From a virus, in the IMG/VR virus record IMGVR_UViG_3300046517_000953, positions 1 through 41,206 of that record: a stretch of 41,206 nt of DNA; one strand, 5' to 3'. This document shows positions 30,349 through 37,563 of this stretch, piece by piece (position 1 is the first letter of the stretch; every line of letters begins with the position of its first letter). The position numbers and the translations under genes are program-made. Below the pieces are notes generated by a model, which was not told the origin of the DNA, ran no database searches, and saw nothing but the letters and a program-made list of their open reading frames with translations.

Positions 30349-30515
30349 CCAAACGCGAAATCGAGCTTGGACTGGAACTGGAAAAGGCCCTTTCCCGTAT
30401 CTGGGAACTAGAGGCGGCGCTGCGGATAGCTTACTTGCGGATTGATCCTAACCATATTCCCGCCGCCGATTACGCCCTCGTTAACGCTGCCCTCGCACCG
30501 GAGCAGGGCAAATGA
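30345..30515 (+). CDS. Small helical early protein (56 aa)
   Basis: ATG 30345 overlaps the previous TGA (ATGA). Sequence begins MTKREIELGLELEKALSRIW and continues as an amphipathic, Leu/Glu-rich helix before NHIPAADYALVNAALAPEQG. It probably forms a coiled coil. No family is recognised. Overlaps at both ends show translational coupling in the early operon. Confidence 0.65.
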   Translation: MTKREIELGLELEKALSRIWELEAALRIAYLRIDPNHIPAADYALVNAALAPEQGK

Positions 30516-30583
30516 ACCCCGAGATCGTGATGATGGTGCTGATGATGCTGGTCGTGGTGTTCTGCTGCCCGGAGGGCAAATGA
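30512..30583 (+). CDS. Tiny hydrophobic peptide (23 aa)
   Basis: ATG 30512 overlaps the preceding TGA, and its own TGA overlaps the ATG of the RuvC-like gene. The product is MNPEIVMMVLMMLVVVF followed by CCPEGK: a Met/Val-rich hydrophobic segment long enough to span a membrane, with an adjacent Cys pair. It may be a functional membrane peptide or exist mainly to couple translation to the nuclease gene. The exact fit of both overlaps argues against a chance frame. Confidence 0.55.
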   Translation: MNPEIVMMVLMMLVVVFCCPEGK

Positions 30584-31059
30584 TCTTCGCCGCCGTCGAT
30601 CCCGGTGCGGTGCATGCGGCTGTTGCGGTTTTCCACGACGGCACCCCCGTTTTCGTGGACGACATTCGCACCGTCAACGGCATGCTGGACAGCACCGCCT
30701 TTGCCCATGCCTTGCAGGACATGAAGGTCGAGCACATGGTCGTCGAGAACGTGCATTCCATGCCCAAGCAGGGCCTCAGCAGTACGTTCAAGTTTGGCAT
30801 GGGTGTCGGCATCATCCACGGCGTTGCCGGGGCCCTGCGGCTTCCGCTGACGCTCGTAGCCCCCTCCCAGTGGAAGGCCTACCACGGCCTCCGGGGGCCC
30901 GACAAAGAACTCTCCCGCGCGCTGGCGATCCGGAAGTGGCCCGACCACAACCGCCGCCTCGACCGGAAGAAAGACGCCGACCGTGCCGAGGCCCTCCTGA
31001 TCGGCGACTGGTACTACGTCCGCTGTGTCCTTCCCCGCAACGCGGAGATTTTCGCATGA
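30580..31059 (+). CDS. RuvC-like Holliday junction resolvase/RNase H-fold nuclease (159 aa)
   Basis: Structure-specific endonuclease of the RuvC/RNase H-like superfamily. Motif 1 is FAAVDPGAVHAAVAV with Asp7; motif 2 MVVENVHSMPKQGLSSTFKF with Glu56; the Q-x-W (SQWKAYHG, 96-103) resembles RuvC-type substrate contacts; motif 4 DRKKDADRAEALLIG holds Asp132/Asp134 and Glu137. The length suits RuvC. It should resolve branched DNA made by replication/recombination before packaging. It is co-translated with small early genes and precedes a zinc-ribbon protein and the SNF2 helicase. Confidence 0.86.
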   Translation: MIFAAVDPGAVHAAVAVFHDGTPVFVDDIRTVNGMLDSTAFAHALQDMKVEHMVVENVHSMPKQGLSSTFKFGMGVGIIHGVAGALRLPLTLVAPSQWKAYHGLRGPDKELSRALAIRKWPDHNRRLDRKKDADRAEALLIGDWYYVRCVLPRNAEIFA

Positions 31060-31223
31060 GCAGGGGCGACGGCAAGAACCCCAAGTTCCGTATCCTGTGC
31101 AAAATCTGTAACAGCTACCAGCATACGGTCGTGCTGCCCTGCGAGCGGATTGACGGGCCCGCGATACAAATTCTCTGCACCAAATGCGGCAACAACGCCG
31201 ACAGCTTCGAGGAAGAGCAATGA
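31056..31223 (+). CDS. Small C4 zinc-ribbon protein (55 aa)
   Basis: ATG 31056 overlaps the RuvC-like stop, and its stop overlaps the helicase start. Two Cys-x2-Cys pairs (LCKICNSYQHTVVLPC and ILCTKCGNN) indicate a zinc ribbon, with an acidic end (ADSFEEEQ). It may bind nucleic acid or adapt the helicase/nuclease pair. No family name is assigned. Confidence 0.75.
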   Translation: MSRGDGKNPKFRILCKICNSYQHTVVLPCERIDGPAIQILCTKCGNNADSFEEEQ

Positions 31224-32611
31224 GTAAGCCGCTGTTTCCCCACCAACATAAAGGCGCGATGCGGATTGCCGAGAAGGTTCCGACTTATCTCGCCCTTGAC
31301 ATGGGTATCGGCAAAACGAGGACGTTCATCGAAGCGGTGGCTGTACGCCGCGCCAAGCGAGCCCTTGTCATCTGCCCGGCCAGCGCGGTGCTGGTCTGGA
31401 AGCGGGAAATAGGCCTGTGGCACCCCGGCGCGACCTTTGTCGTCGTGCGGCATGCCGTCGACCTGACGAGGCCCGCGCTGTATTACATCGTCAGCCACGG
31501 GCTCATGTCGCAAACCAACGGGCCGATCCCTGCGGCCCTGATCCTCGGCAACCCGTTTGACATGACGGCGATCGACGAGGCCCACGCCTTCAACGCCGTG
31601 GATACCAACCGCGTCAAGGCCCTGCGCCGCGCCGCCCCCAAGCTGGGAGATATCATCCCCCTCAGCGGCACGCCCATGAAGAACCACGCCGGAGATCTCT
31701 ACACGCTTCTCTCGATCTGTTGGCCGCAGGGCATGAAGATGACCCGTGCCGACTACGAGGAGAAGTTTTGCAAGGTCACGCATAAATACTTCGGGGGCTC
31801 AAGGCCGATCCGCGTGGTCGAAGGCTCCAAGAACCTCGACCAGCTCAAGACGCTGATCGCGCCCTTCATGTACCGGGTCCGCAAGGAAGAGGTTTTCAAG
31901 GATCTGCCGCCCATTCTATGGGATCAAATTCCGATCCCGCTCGACGCCGCGCAGATGCCCGCCACGGAGGCGGCACTGCTGGAGAAAACCGTTGCAAGCC
32001 TGATGGCCGATAAAGGCTCGACCGCCAATCTCGACGTCATGACGGCGGCGCTGGCCTCGCTCGACAAGCAGGTCGGCCTGATGACGCTGCGAAGAATGCT
32101 GGGGCTGGCGAAGCTGCGCGGCGCGACCGAGTATATCGACGACATGCTGAACAACCTGCCGCCGGACCGCAAGGTACTGGTGTTCGCGCATCACACCGAC
32201 GTCGTTTCCGCCTTGGTAAATCATCTTGGCGAATACCTCCCCGCCGTGCTGGTGGGAACCTCAACCCCGCGAGAGCGAGAATTAGCCGTCGACACGTTCC
32301 TGAGCGATCCCAAGTGCCGCGTGTTCGTCGGCAACATTCAGGCGGCCGGAACCGCGATCACTCTCGTAGGGCCCAAATGCAAATGCAGCGACGTTGTCTT
32401 TGTCGAGAGTTCTTGGACGCCCATGGACAACGCCCAAGCCGCCTGCCGCGTTCACCGCATCGGGCAGAAAGACGGCGTCGTCGCGAGGATGCTCTCGGCG
32501 GCCGGAACCGTCGACGATTTGATAAACGGGCTTCTGGTTCGAAAAGCCCGCGAGTTCACCCAACTGTTCGACCAGCAACAAGGAGAAAGTAAAAATGAAG
32601 ATCACGTTTGA
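31220..32611 (+). CDS. SNF2/DEAH-type helicase (463 aa)
   Basis: Superfamily 2 ATPase of the SNF2 kind seen in phage replication modules. Start ATG 31220 (MSKPLFPHQHKGAMRIAEKV) overlaps the upstream stop. Motif I is DMGIGKT (27-33), motif II IDEAH (118-122), motif III SGTP (149-152); the second RecA domain has LVFAHHTDVVSALVNHLGEY, QAAGTAITLVGP and motif VI QAACRVHRIGQ. It would translocate on duplex or remodel replication/recombination intermediates. It is encoded with RuvC-like, Cas4-like and ssDNA-binding proteins, the usual combination in family A polymerase phages. Its 3' end overlaps the next gene by 17 bases. Confidence 0.92.
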   Translation: MSKPLFPHQHKGAMRIAEKVPTYLALDMGIGKTRTFIEAVAVRRAKRALVICPASAVLVWKREIGLWHPGATFVVVRHAVDLTRPALYYIVSHGLMSQTNGPIPAALILGNPFDMTAIDEAHAFNAVDTNRVKALRRAAPKLGDIIPLSGTPMKNHAGDLYTLLSICWPQGMKMTRADYEEKFCKVTHKYFGGSRPIRVVEGSKNLDQLKTLIAPFMYRVRKEEVFKDLPPILWDQIPIPLDAAQMPATEAALLEKTVASLMADKGSTANLDVMTAALASLDKQVGLMTLRRMLGLAKLRGATEYIDDMLNNLPPDRKVLVFAHHTDVVSALVNHLGEYLPAVLVGTSTPRERELAVDTFLSDPKCRVFVGNIQAAGTAITLVGPKCKCSDVVFVESSWTPMDNAQAACRVHRIGQKDGVVARMLSAAGTVDDLINGLLVRKAREFTQLFDQQQGESKNEDHV

Positions 32612-33155
32612 AGGCAATACGTTCCACGACGTTCTCGACCAGATGCAGGATGCGATAGCCATCGCTGAATTTCTGGCCACAAAAAATATTTCTAAAAGCG
32701 TGTCCGAAAAGTCAAACAAGAGCGCGATACCTCCGGCAGCTCCGGTAAAGCCTCAGGGCCCGGGCCCTGACGTCTTTTCCCCTGTGGAGAACTCTGTGGA
32801 CAAATCTGTGGATCCGCAGGGGGCAAAGCCGGTGAAGCCGGTGAACCCGCAGATCGCCAAGATGCAGGCCGCCAAGGCTGCGAAAAAAGCCGAGCGGGAA
32901 GCCGCCGCCGCTGCCCCCAAGGAAAAGGCCCTGCCCCCGCCGCCCAAGACGGCCGAAGGCATGGACCCTGCCGAAGTGGTCGCGCTCCGCACCAAGACCA
33001 TCGCGGAGCTACAGGAAGCCTATGCCAACGGGCACCAGAAGGAAGTGTTCGAGCTGCTCTCCCGTTTCGGCAACGGCGCAAAGAGTTTTAGAGAACTGCC
33101 GCCGGATGCTTTCGTCCCGATCCGCGAAGCGATCGACAACGGAGCCCTGACATGA
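32595..33155 (+). CDS. Early protein with disordered Lys/Ala/Pro-rich middle (186 aa)
   Basis: Begins MKITFEGNTFHDVLDQMQDA with an AGGAG ribosome site inside the helicase 3' end. After a short folded start (FEGNTFHDVLDQMQDAIAIA), residues about 35-120 are disordered, rich in Pro, Lys and Ala (NPQIAKMQAAKAAKKAEREA). The C-terminal 60 residues look folded and helical: DPAEVVALRTKTIAELQEAY, VFELLSRFGNGAKSFRELPP. The pattern resembles accessory nucleic-acid-binding proteins, but I do not recognise it. It lies between the helicase and an exported protein gene, with a 4-base overlap downstream. Confidence 0.75.
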   Translation: MKITFEGNTFHDVLDQMQDAIAIAEFLATKNISKSVSEKSNKSAIPPAAPVKPQGPGPDVFSPVENSVDKSVDPQGAKPVKPVNPQIAKMQAAKAAKKAEREAAAAAPKEKALPPPPKTAEGMDPAEVVALRTKTIAELQEAYANGHQKEVFELLSRFGNGAKSFRELPPDAFVPIREAIDNGALT

Positions 33156-33436
33156 AGAAGGTGGTCCTGTGGCTGGCGACGGCTTTCGCGATCGGGGCGC
33201 TTGCGACATGGGCCAAGGCCCATGCCGGGGATGACACGATCTACGTCATGCCGAAGATCCCCAGCGAAGCCGAGAAAGTCGAGGCCCTGCGCCTCGGCTA
33301 CGTCCTCAACGGCTTCTCGATGAAGCGGGAATTGCATCAGGGCTCGATCGACGTGTCGGGCCTGATGGGCACACCCGCGCCGGGTGTGGTGCGGACCATT
33401 CCGATCAGACCCGAACCCAAAAAAGCGAAACAGTGA
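33152..33436 (+). CDS. Small exported protein (94 aa)
   Basis: ATG 33152 overlaps the preceding stop. Residues 1-25 are a classic Sec signal peptide (MKKVVLWLATAFAIGALATW, cleavage probably after AKAHA). The mature part starts GDDTIYVMPKIPSEAEKVEA and ends in a basic tail (RPEPKKAKQ). It is predicted to act in the periplasm. Phage early exported proteins often modify entry of competing phages; here that is speculative. It is followed 46 bases later by a second exported protein with a sorting-type C-terminus. Confidence 0.78.
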   Translation: MKKVVLWLATAFAIGALATWAKAHAGDDTIYVMPKIPSEAEKVEALRLGYVLNGFSMKRELHQGSIDVSGLMGTPAPGVVRTIPIRPEPKKAKQ

Positions 33437-33482
33437 TACCCTGACCCTCGCGGCTATTCCGCCGTACCCACAGGAGCACAGC

Positions 33483-34154
33483 ATGAGAAGGCTTCTTTTA
33501 GCGACAACTGCATTGCTGGCCTTGGCAATTCCCGCCAAGGCCGACATTATTATCGACACCAACGGCCAAGGCGGCACCGGCGACAACGTGATCTTCAACT
33601 CGATCGCCAGCACCAGTCTGGTCCTCGGCACGCTCAATGGCCAGCACAACGAGGTGGTTCGCTTTACCGATCTGTCCGGCAACGGCAACTTCACGGGATC
33701 GGCGGGCCAGAACGGAAACGATATCAAGATCTTCAATACCAGCGATCTCGATATCAGCGTCTATGACAGCACCAACACCACGCAACTCGGCATCACGCGG
33801 GAGGTTTTCTCCCTCAAGGGTGACGGCAATGTTTTCTTCCACCTGACGGCGCTGGAGAGTGACGGCAGTTTCAAGATCTTCAACTTTGGCGGCTACGCGC
33901 TCGGGCCCGGACAGTCCGGCTTCGACTTCCAAGCCATCAACGGCGAGCGGATCTGGGACTTCGACGTGGTCAATATCGGCGGCACCATCAGCGACTTCGA
34001 GCATTACCGCATCGACGTGCAGCCGTTCGCCGTTCCGGGCCCGACCGTCGGCGAGGGCCTTCCCGGTCTGCTGCTGGCGTGCGTGGCCCTGTACGGCTTC
34101 AACCGCTATCGCCGCAACCGTCGCGAGGGCGGTTTCGATGCTGCGATGGCTTAA
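33483..34154 (+). CDS. Exported protein with PEP-CTERM-like C-terminal sorting signal (223 aa)
   Basis: Preceded by CAGGAG. Residues 1-20 are a signal peptide (MRRLLLATTALLALAIPAKA). Residues 21-182 are beta-rich with Asn/Asp/Gly-rich strands (DLSGNGNFTGSAGQNGNDIK). The C-terminus has VPGPTVGEGLPGLL (184-197), a hydrophobic helix and an Arg cluster (FNRYRRNRR), the tripartite layout of PEP-CTERM-type surface-sorting signals, which in alphaproteobacteria often read VPGP-x-x-G-x-GLPGL. The last nine residues extend past the Arg cluster because the frame overlaps the next gene. It is probably anchored at the host envelope. Host-derived origin is likely; superinfection exclusion or surface alteration are possibilities. 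Confidence 0.82.
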   Translation: MRRLLLATTALLALAIPAKADIIIDTNGQGGTGDNVIFNSIASTSLVLGTLNGQHNEVVRFTDLSGNGNFTGSAGQNGNDIKIFNTSDLDISVYDSTNTTQLGITREVFSLKGDGNVFFHLTALESDGSFKIFNFGGYALGPGQSGFDFQAINGERIWDFDVVNIGGTISDFEHYRIDVQPFAVPGPTVGEGLPGLLLACVALYGFNRYRRNRREGGFDAAMA

Positions 34155-34404
34155 AAAACTGCTTCGTCCGCCCTTACCGGCGGGCGAACCCTACCGGATC
34201 AAGCCGACGCCGGGCAACCTTTACGTCCTGCTCAAGAAGCGTTGCCCGGTGTGCGGATTGAGCCCGCCGGACTGGACCGACGCGCACTGGTCGCTGGATC
34301 ACGACGCCGCGCCCACCGACGATGCGGTCTGCGCCCGCTGCTCGGCGCACTACCGCGTCGACCAGCAGCAGAAGATCGCCTTCCGCATTAACAGGATGCA
34401 CTGA
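34138..34404 (+). CDS. Zinc-ribbon protein (88 aa)
   Basis: ATG 34138 lies inside the 3' end of the exported protein gene (17-base overlap). The sequence starts MLRWLKKLLRPPLPAGEPYR, basic and Leu-rich, and has two Cys pairs, KKRCPVCGLSPPDWTD and DAVCARCSAHYRV, with LDHDA between, giving a likely zinc-binding module. The CPVC...DH...CARC layout resembles small HNH-like or zinc-ribbon proteins, but the HNH histidine pattern is incomplete. Function is unknown; nucleic-acid binding is plausible. Confidence 0.72.
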   Translation: MLRWLKKLLRPPLPAGEPYRIKPTPGNLYVLLKKRCPVCGLSPPDWTDAHWSLDHDAAPTDDAVCARCSAHYRVDQQQKIAFRINRMH

Positions 34405-34406
34405 AA

Positions 34407-34553
34407 ATGAGTGAGAAAAAGATCACTGAGCACCTTGAGGCGGCTAAGAAGCTGCTCAAAGAGGTTATGCCCCTCCTAGAGGATCAGGGGTATTTACCCG
34501 AAGTGAGGAAGATCCGTGCAGTTCTCAAAGAAATCGAGAGGCAACAGCGATGA
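34407..34553 (+). CDS. Small helical protein (48 aa)
   Basis: ATG 34407 follows the previous stop by two bases and the TGA overlaps the next ATG. The product begins MSEKKITEHLEAAKKLLKEV and ends VRKIRAVLKEIERQQR: two amphipathic helices around a GYLPE turn, suggesting a helical hairpin. No family is recognised; the compact operon spacing supports expression. Confidence 0.62.
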   Translation: MSEKKITEHLEAAKKLLKEVMPLLEDQGYLPEVRKIRAVLKEIERQQR

Positions 34554-34738
34554 ACAAATGGGAAGCCCGAAGTCGGCTGCGCTATGGTTCTGAACATCAG
34601 GGCTGGTTTGGCTCATTACGGGCGGCCCAAGACTTCGCCGATGCCGAGATCAAACGCAACGGCAGTATCGGGCGCATCGAGGCCGTCAATCGCGGTACGC
34701 GCACGGTTTACTATGACGTGTACGAAGAATTGACCTAG
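34550..34738 (+). CDS. Small basic early protein (62 aa)
   Basis: ATG 34550 overlaps the preceding TGA. Sequence starts MNKWEARSRLRYGSEHQGWF and includes DFADAEIKRNGSIGRIEAVN and TRTVYYDVYEELT, a beta-alpha-beta-looking fold. It has no known motif. It closes a run of three short genes before the DUF2800 nuclease. Confidence 0.68.
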   Translation: MNKWEARSRLRYGSEHQGWFGSLRAAQDFADAEIKRNGSIGRIEAVNRGTRTVYYDVYEELT

Positions 34739-34757
34739 ACAACCGGGGGACTACACC

Positions 34758-35501
34758 ATGAGCGCGCACGCGGCCTGTTCGCCTTCTTCCGCCGCGATGT
34801 GGCTGGCATGCCCCGCCAGCGTCACCAAGACGAAGGACGTCCTGCGTCCTTCGTCGCGGTACGCCAAAGAAGGCACGGCGGCGCACGCGGTTGCCGAATT
34901 GACCTTGAACGGGGATATATTTCTTCCTGACAAGATCACCGTCGAGGGCGACGAGGTCATCGTGAGCCCCGGCATGTGCCGGGCCCTGAGGCCCTACGTC
35001 ACGCACGTCCAGTCGTTGCAGGAATTACCCGGGGCCGCGCTGGTGCTGGAAAAGCGCCTTATCGTGCCCGGCACTGGCGGCATGGTCTGGGGCACGCTCG
35101 ATTGCGGCGTCCGCTCCAGATACGACATTCACATCGTAGATCTTAAATTTGGAAAAGGCGTCACCGTTGGGCCCGAGGGCCCGCAGCTTAAATTCTACGC
35201 GCTGGCGTTCGCGAGCTTCATGGGCATGAGCCTGAACCGCCGCCGGAGCAAGGTACACCTGACCATTTGCCAGCCCCGCGTCGAAGGCCCGCCCGTGCGG
35301 ACCCACGACACGACGCTGGTCGATCTGGCGGATTGGCTCGACGCCGAAGTGAGGCCCGTGCTGGCCCGCATCGCGGCGGGCGACACCACAGAGAACGCGG
35401 GCGCGCATTGCCGCTGGTGCGTCCGCAAGACCGAGTGCAGCGCCTTCGCGCGCAAGCATCAGGGCCACGCCGCTGCGGCTTTCGAGGATGATCTTTTTTG
35501 A
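34758..35501 (+). CDS. DUF2800/Cas4-like PD-(D/E)XK nuclease with Fe-S cysteines (247 aa)
   Basis: DNA exonuclease-like protein of the DUF2800 family, common beside DUF2815 in phage replication modules. The nuclease core shows EGTAAHAVAE (38-47), GTLDCG with Asp115, VDLKFGKG with Asp128 and Lys130, and QLKFYALA (143-150), the order expected for PD-(D/E)XK exonucleases of the RecB/Cas4 type. Four cysteines (C18 in WLACPAS, and C218, C221, C227 in HCRWCVRKTEC) match the Cas4/AddB iron-sulfur arrangement. It probably resects DNA ends for recombination with the ssDNA-binding protein encoded next. A GGGG-containing site precedes ATG. Confidence 0.9.
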   Translation: MSAHAACSPSSAAMWLACPASVTKTKDVLRPSSRYAKEGTAAHAVAELTLNGDIFLPDKITVEGDEVIVSPGMCRALRPYVTHVQSLQELPGAALVLEKRLIVPGTGGMVWGTLDCGVRSRYDIHIVDLKFGKGVTVGPEGPQLKFYALAFASFMGMSLNRRRSKVHLTICQPRVEGPPVRTHDTTLVDLADWLDAEVRPVLARIAAGDTTENAGAHCRWCVRKTECSAFARKHQGHAAAAFEDDLF

Positions 35502-35510
35502 AATCAGACG

Positions 35511-35548
35511 TTGACAGGGGGTTTGATTTCGACTTATAGTACCCCTGT
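35511..35548 (+). promoter_or_regulatory. Internal early promoter with operator-like inverted repeat
   Basis: TTGACA (35511-35516), 18-base spacer, TATAGT (35535-35540): close to sigma-70 consensus. ACAGGGG (35514-35520) and CCCCTGT (35542-35548) are a perfect inverted repeat with 21 bases between arms, the same geometry as at 29606-29640. It would give the SSB-like gene its own, regulated expression. Confidence 0.75.
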
Positions 35549-35575
35549 TACCAAACCAGAAAGAGGAACTAGATT

Positions 35576-36118
35576 ATGACTGCCATCAACACTCCTTACG
35601 CGACGCTCTCGTTCGCGAACATCTTCACCCCGCGCCCAAGGGCCGAGGGCGGAGATCCCGTCTACTCCTGCTCGCTTCTCTTTGATCCGGCACAGCAGAA
35701 GTCCCCCGCCTACAAGGCGCTGCAAGACGCCTGCATCGAAGCGGCGCGTAAAGAGTGGGGCGACAATGTCCCGCTCAAGAGCGTCAAGATGCCGTTCCGC
35801 GACTGCGGCGAGAAGTCCTATGACGGTTATCATCCCGGCCATACCTTCATCTCGCCGTGGTCGAAGAACAAGCCGGGCGTGGTCGACACCAACCGGCAGG
35901 ACATTCTCTTGCCGGATGAAGTGTGGTCCGGCCAGCTTGTGCGTGCGAACGTCGTGCCGTTCGCGTGGACGCACACGGGGCGCAAGGGTGTCTCGTTTGG
36001 CCTTAACCACCTACAGATCATCCAATCCGAAGGGCGTCAGCGCCTCGACGGACGCCCCGCTGCCTCGTCGGCGTTCGACGACGGCGAGGTCAAGGAAACC
36101 GAAGGGGTGCCGTTCTGA
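35576..36118 (+). CDS. DUF2815 single-stranded DNA-binding protein (180 aa)
   Basis: ssDNA-binding protein of the DUF2815 type (T7 gp2.5-like OB fold). Signature parts are YATLSFANIFTPRPRAEGGD at the start, YSCSLLFDPAQQ, KSVKMPFRDCGEKSYDGYHP, then SPWSKNKPGVVD and LVRANVVPFAWTHTGRKGVS in the second half. An acidic C-terminus (FDDGEVKETEGVPF) fits the partner-binding tail of such proteins. It has a dedicated promoter and an AGAGGAAC ribosome site. It should coat single strands during replication and work with the DUF2800 nuclease and polymerase. Confidence 0.9.
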   Translation: MTAINTPYATLSFANIFTPRPRAEGGDPVYSCSLLFDPAQQKSPAYKALQDACIEAARKEWGDNVPLKSVKMPFRDCGEKSYDGYHPGHTFISPWSKNKPGVVDTNRQDILLPDEVWSGQLVRANVVPFAWTHTGRKGVSFGLNHLQIIQSEGRQRLDGRPAASSAFDDGEVKETEGVPF

Positions 36119-36447
36119 TGACCAACATCCCCGAAAGGCCCCATCCGGGCGATCTGCTGTCGCTTGCGTTCGAGTTAATCAACGCAAGAGGCTCCGAGTA
36201 CGACAATGCTGGCAGTCTCGAACAAAACTTCCGCGAGGCTGCCGCCGTCGCCACGGTCATCATCGGCAAGGATATCACGCCGCGCGACGTCGCGATGATC
36301 TTGGCGTGCGTCAAGCTGATCCGGTCCAAAAGCGTCCCGGACAAGCTCGATAACTACGTCGACGGAATGAACTACATGGCGTTCGCCGCCTGCTTCGCCG
36401 GGGTCATGCCGTTGAAGCTGTCGGTCGTCAAGCAAGCCGCCGAATGA
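36118..36447 (+). CDS. DUF6378 phage protein (109 aa)
   Basis: Starts on the last base of the previous stop codon. The sequence follows the DUF6378 pattern familiar from phages: ARGSEYDNAGSLEQNFREAA near the start, then DITPRDVAMILACVKLIRSK and DKLDNYVDGMNYMAFAACFA, i.e. R-G-x-x-Y, N-F, D-V-A, K-x-x-R and D-N-Y-x-D-x-x-x-Y-x-A blocks. It is an all-helical protein; a nucleotide-pool role similar to MazG-like folds has been speculated for such layouts, but nothing in the sequence proves it. A membrane peptide gene overlaps its 3' end. Confidence 0.8.
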   Translation: MTNIPERPHPGDLLSLAFELINARGSEYDNAGSLEQNFREAAAVATVIIGKDITPRDVAMILACVKLIRSKSVPDKLDNYVDGMNYMAFAACFAGVMPLKLSVVKQAAE

Positions 36448-36539
36448 CCCACGACGACCGCATCACCATGAACACCTTGGGGGCGATCGTCTGCATCGCC
36501 CTCGCCGTCGGGTGGCTGTTCTTCATCTACGGCACTTGA
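36444..36539 (+). CDS. Small single-span membrane protein (31 aa)
   Basis: ATG 36444 overlaps the DUF6378 stop. The product starts MTHDDRITMNTLGAIVCIAL and ends AVGWLFFIYGT: a short charged N-terminus and one transmembrane helix. It is the last gene of the early operon, directly before the terminator. It may be an early membrane peptide; a lysis role is less likely because the lysis genes are on the other strand. Confidence 0.62.
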   Translation: MTHDDRITMNTLGAIVCIALAVGWLFFIYGT

Positions 36540-36540
36540 A

Positions 36541-36578
36541 AAAAGAGCCCCGCCAGATCGTTCTGGCGGGGCTTTTAA
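36541..36578. terminator. Bidirectional terminator between early and late operons
   Basis: AGCCCCGCCAGA (36547-36558), loop TCGT, TCTGGCGGGGCT (36563-36574): a perfect 12-bp stem with T-run on the plus strand (36574-36577) and a run of A residues (36539-36545) that becomes a U-run on the minus strand. It can end both convergent transcription units. Confidence 0.92.
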
Positions 36579-36604
36579 GTCTGCTTACCCGTTTTCCTTA
36601 TAAC

Positions 36605-37558
36605 TCATTGCGCGCCCTTCTGTAACCACGCATTTGCGGCATCCTGCCCGACCGCGTTGGTGAAGGTCTGCACGTCGCTGGGCGACATGCCGAGGGCCTG
36701 CCAGCTTCGTCCGCCGCCGCCGATATCCCCCAGCGTGCGCTGCAAATCGTTGGTCATCTGCTGCGGATTGTACTGCTGCATGCCGCCGCCCGCCGCGAAG
36801 TCGCCGCCGAAGCCGGGGTTGTAGCCGAGGTTCGGGTAGGGCCCGTTGGCCGGGGTCATCCCGACCATCTGCTGTGCAAGCGCGTTCCGTGCCGCATCGC
36901 CTTGGCCCGCCGCTTCCATTGTCCGCTGCCACGTCGCCTTGTCACCGGCCGACATGCCGCTGAAGATGTCGGGCTGGCTCGGGGCCCGGGCCGCGTCGCT
37001 GCCGATGCCGCCGCCGCTATAAAGGTTCTGCGGTGTGTAGCCGAGAAGCCGCTGCATGTCGGGATTGCCGCCCGGGGTCGGGCTCCAGCCGCTCGGGGTC
37101 TGACTGTTGCTCCCCGGCGAAGAAGGCTCTGCGGCAGGGGCCGCCGGGTAGTCGCTGGTCGTCGTGTTGAAATACTTGTTCCAGTCCACCACCGGATCTT
37201 GATTTTGATACTGGCCGGGCGACTGGCCTGCGTCGCTGCCGATGCCGCCGCCCATCGTTCGGTTGAACGTCTGCTGATCCCCGGGGCTCATGGTGCTCCA
37301 TGTCCCGGGATCGACGCCGTAGGTGTTGCCGTAGATGTTGCCGCCGGTCGCGGTCGTGAAGTCGCGGCCGAGGCCCGAGTAGTAATCGGTCATCGCGCCG
37401 AAACCGCCGCTCTGGGCGAACGGGTCATACTGTCGTCCGGTGATCTGGCTGTTGAGGTTGCCGAGGTAGTTGTTGGTCTGGCCGGTCGAGGCGAGAGCAT
37501 TGTTGAAGCCCGAGAACGGGTTGTTCGAGCTGTCGGAGTAGCCGCTGAACAGGTCCAT
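36605..37558 (-). CDS. Gly/Asn-rich protein with MSPxD repeats (317 aa)
   Basis: Last gene of the late operon. Low-complexity, Gly/Asn/Gln/Ser-rich, with three copies of a degenerate unit: WSTMSPGDQQTFNRTM, FSGMSAGDKATWQRTM and LGMSPSDVQTFTNAV. The unit appears twice more in the neighbouring 226-residue protein, and GVDPGTW here matches GVDPSLW there, so the two are paralogues. No signal peptide, membrane segment or catalytic motif is visible. A late, possibly virion-associated or lysis-cassette-linked role is inferred from position. Termination lies 30 bases downstream. Confidence 0.75.
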   Translation of the reverse strand: MDLFSGYSDSSNNPFSGFNNALASTGQTNNYLGNLNSQITGRQYDPFAQSGGFGAMTDYYSGLGRDFTTATGGNIYGNTYGVDPGTWSTMSPGDQQTFNRTMGGGIGSDAGQSPGQYQNQDPVVDWNKYFNTTTSDYPAAPAAEPSSPGSNSQTPSGWSPTPGGNPDMQRLLGYTPQNLYSGGGIGSDAARAPSQPDIFSGMSAGDKATWQRTMEAAGQGDAARNALAQQMVGMTPANGPYPNLGYNPGFGGDFAAGGGMQQYNPQQMTNDLQRTLGDIGGGGRSWQALGMSPSDVQTFTNAVGQDAANAWLQKGAQ

Positions 37559-37563
37559 GATTT

